Below are positions 6,207 to 6,342 of a stretch of 6,342 bases of DNA, one piece after another. Numbering within the stretch: position 1 is the stretch's first letter; each line of letters starts with the position of its first letter. Source of the DNA: CAYYAU01 sp964469765 [NCBI: uncultured Clostridia bacterium] (GTDB lineage: Bacteria; UBA6262; WVXT01; CAYYAU01); the NCBI GenBank assembly GCA_964469765.1, contig CAYYAU010000066.1:1-6342 (forward strand). The letters are read 5' to 3'. Position numbers and translations under genes: made by a program. Below the pieces are notes generated by a model, which worked only from the letters and a program-made list of their open reading frames with translations, was not told the origin of the DNA and did no database searches.

Positions 6207-6230
6207 AAAAAAACTCCTTTTCTAAAGGGG
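6207..6230 (-). terminator. Possible intrinsic terminator or attenuator upstream of the adaptor gene
   Basis: On the minus strand CCCCTTT-AGA-AAAGGAG forms a 7-bp stem with one C/A mismatch and a 3-nt loop, followed directly by seven T. It could end a minus-strand gene lying beyond the right edge, or act as an attenuator in the adaptor leader. The stem is short and AT-rich, so its strength is doubtful. Confidence 0.45.
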
Positions 6231-6342
6231 AAAATACTTTATTTGATATTATCAGCGAGTAGCATCTATACAGTTTAAGAAAAAATTTCTTTTCCTCCTT
6301 TTCTCTCCTCAAGGAAGAATGAATTTTTTTGAAAACATTTAT

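Larger units (their letters stand above)
6133..6342. other. Leader/intergenic region with uncertain reading frames
   Basis: No gene can be assigned firmly here. On the minus strand one frame is open from the right edge to TAA at 6175 (55 codons, ending ..LLAIRYF), but it runs through the terminator-like hairpin and I do not recognise it. Another frame ends at TAA 6275 (21 codons, ending GGKEIFS), which would place the hairpin just after a stop. On the plus strand AAGGAAGAATG (ATG at 6319) followed by NFFENIY could begin a divergent gene. A weak plus-strand promoter, TTGATA (6243-6248), 18 bp, TATACA (6267-6272), would suit that. A small palindrome TGATATTATCA is at 6244-6254. I see no convincing promoter for the adaptor gene. 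Confidence 0.35.

Noticed and set aside
6175-6342. The 55-codon minus-strand open frame as a real partial gene
   Set aside because: It is unrecognisable, AT-rich and passes through the hairpin-T7 structure; chance openness at the window edge is as likely.

Overview
The window is low-GC (about one third G+C by eye), with Lys/Ile-rich proteins. Every well-supported gene is on the minus strand, so transcription runs from the right end to the left. No rRNA, tRNA, CRISPR array or transposase gene is visible. The gene content suggests an anaerobic or oxygen-sensitive, possibly uncultivated bacterium: a minimal SufC/SufB-type Fe-S assembly pair, a PerR-like peroxide sensor, an RND pump with a very short adaptor, and a remnant of a 23S rRNA-intervening-sequence (four-helix-bundle) gene. 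The phylum cannot be fixed from this sequence.

Right part (6342 to 1770), in order of transcription: a leader of about 200 bp with a terminator-like hairpin; a lipoprotein membrane-fusion (adaptor) protein (6132-5215); a short spacer holding a frameshifted, internally deleted four-helix-bundle gene (5186-4919) bracketed by inverted arrays of an 8-bp repeat; and a full-length RND permease of 1038 aa (4886-1770). Adaptor and permease should form one inner-membrane export unit. The adaptor lacks the coiled-coil hairpin that normally reaches a TolC-like channel, and no TolC gene is in the window.

Left part (1769 to 1): an 83-bp gap carries a strong sigma70-type promoter and two tandem 15-bp Fur/PerR-like operators. 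It drives a tightly overlapping cluster of perR-like regulator (1686-1264), sufC-like ATPase (1271-552) and sufB/sufD-like scaffold (576 to beyond the left edge). The genes overlap by 8 and 25 bp, so they are surely cotranscribed. The simplest reading is that a metal-dependent peroxide sensor represses its own operon and, with it, Fe-S cluster assembly, releasing both under peroxide stress or metal change. The predicted transcription start is about 3 nt from the regulator's ATG, so the mRNA may be leaderless.

Most worth checking: the repeat-flanked four-helix-bundle relic inside the efflux operon, and the self-regulated perR-sufC-sufB cluster with its tandem operators.
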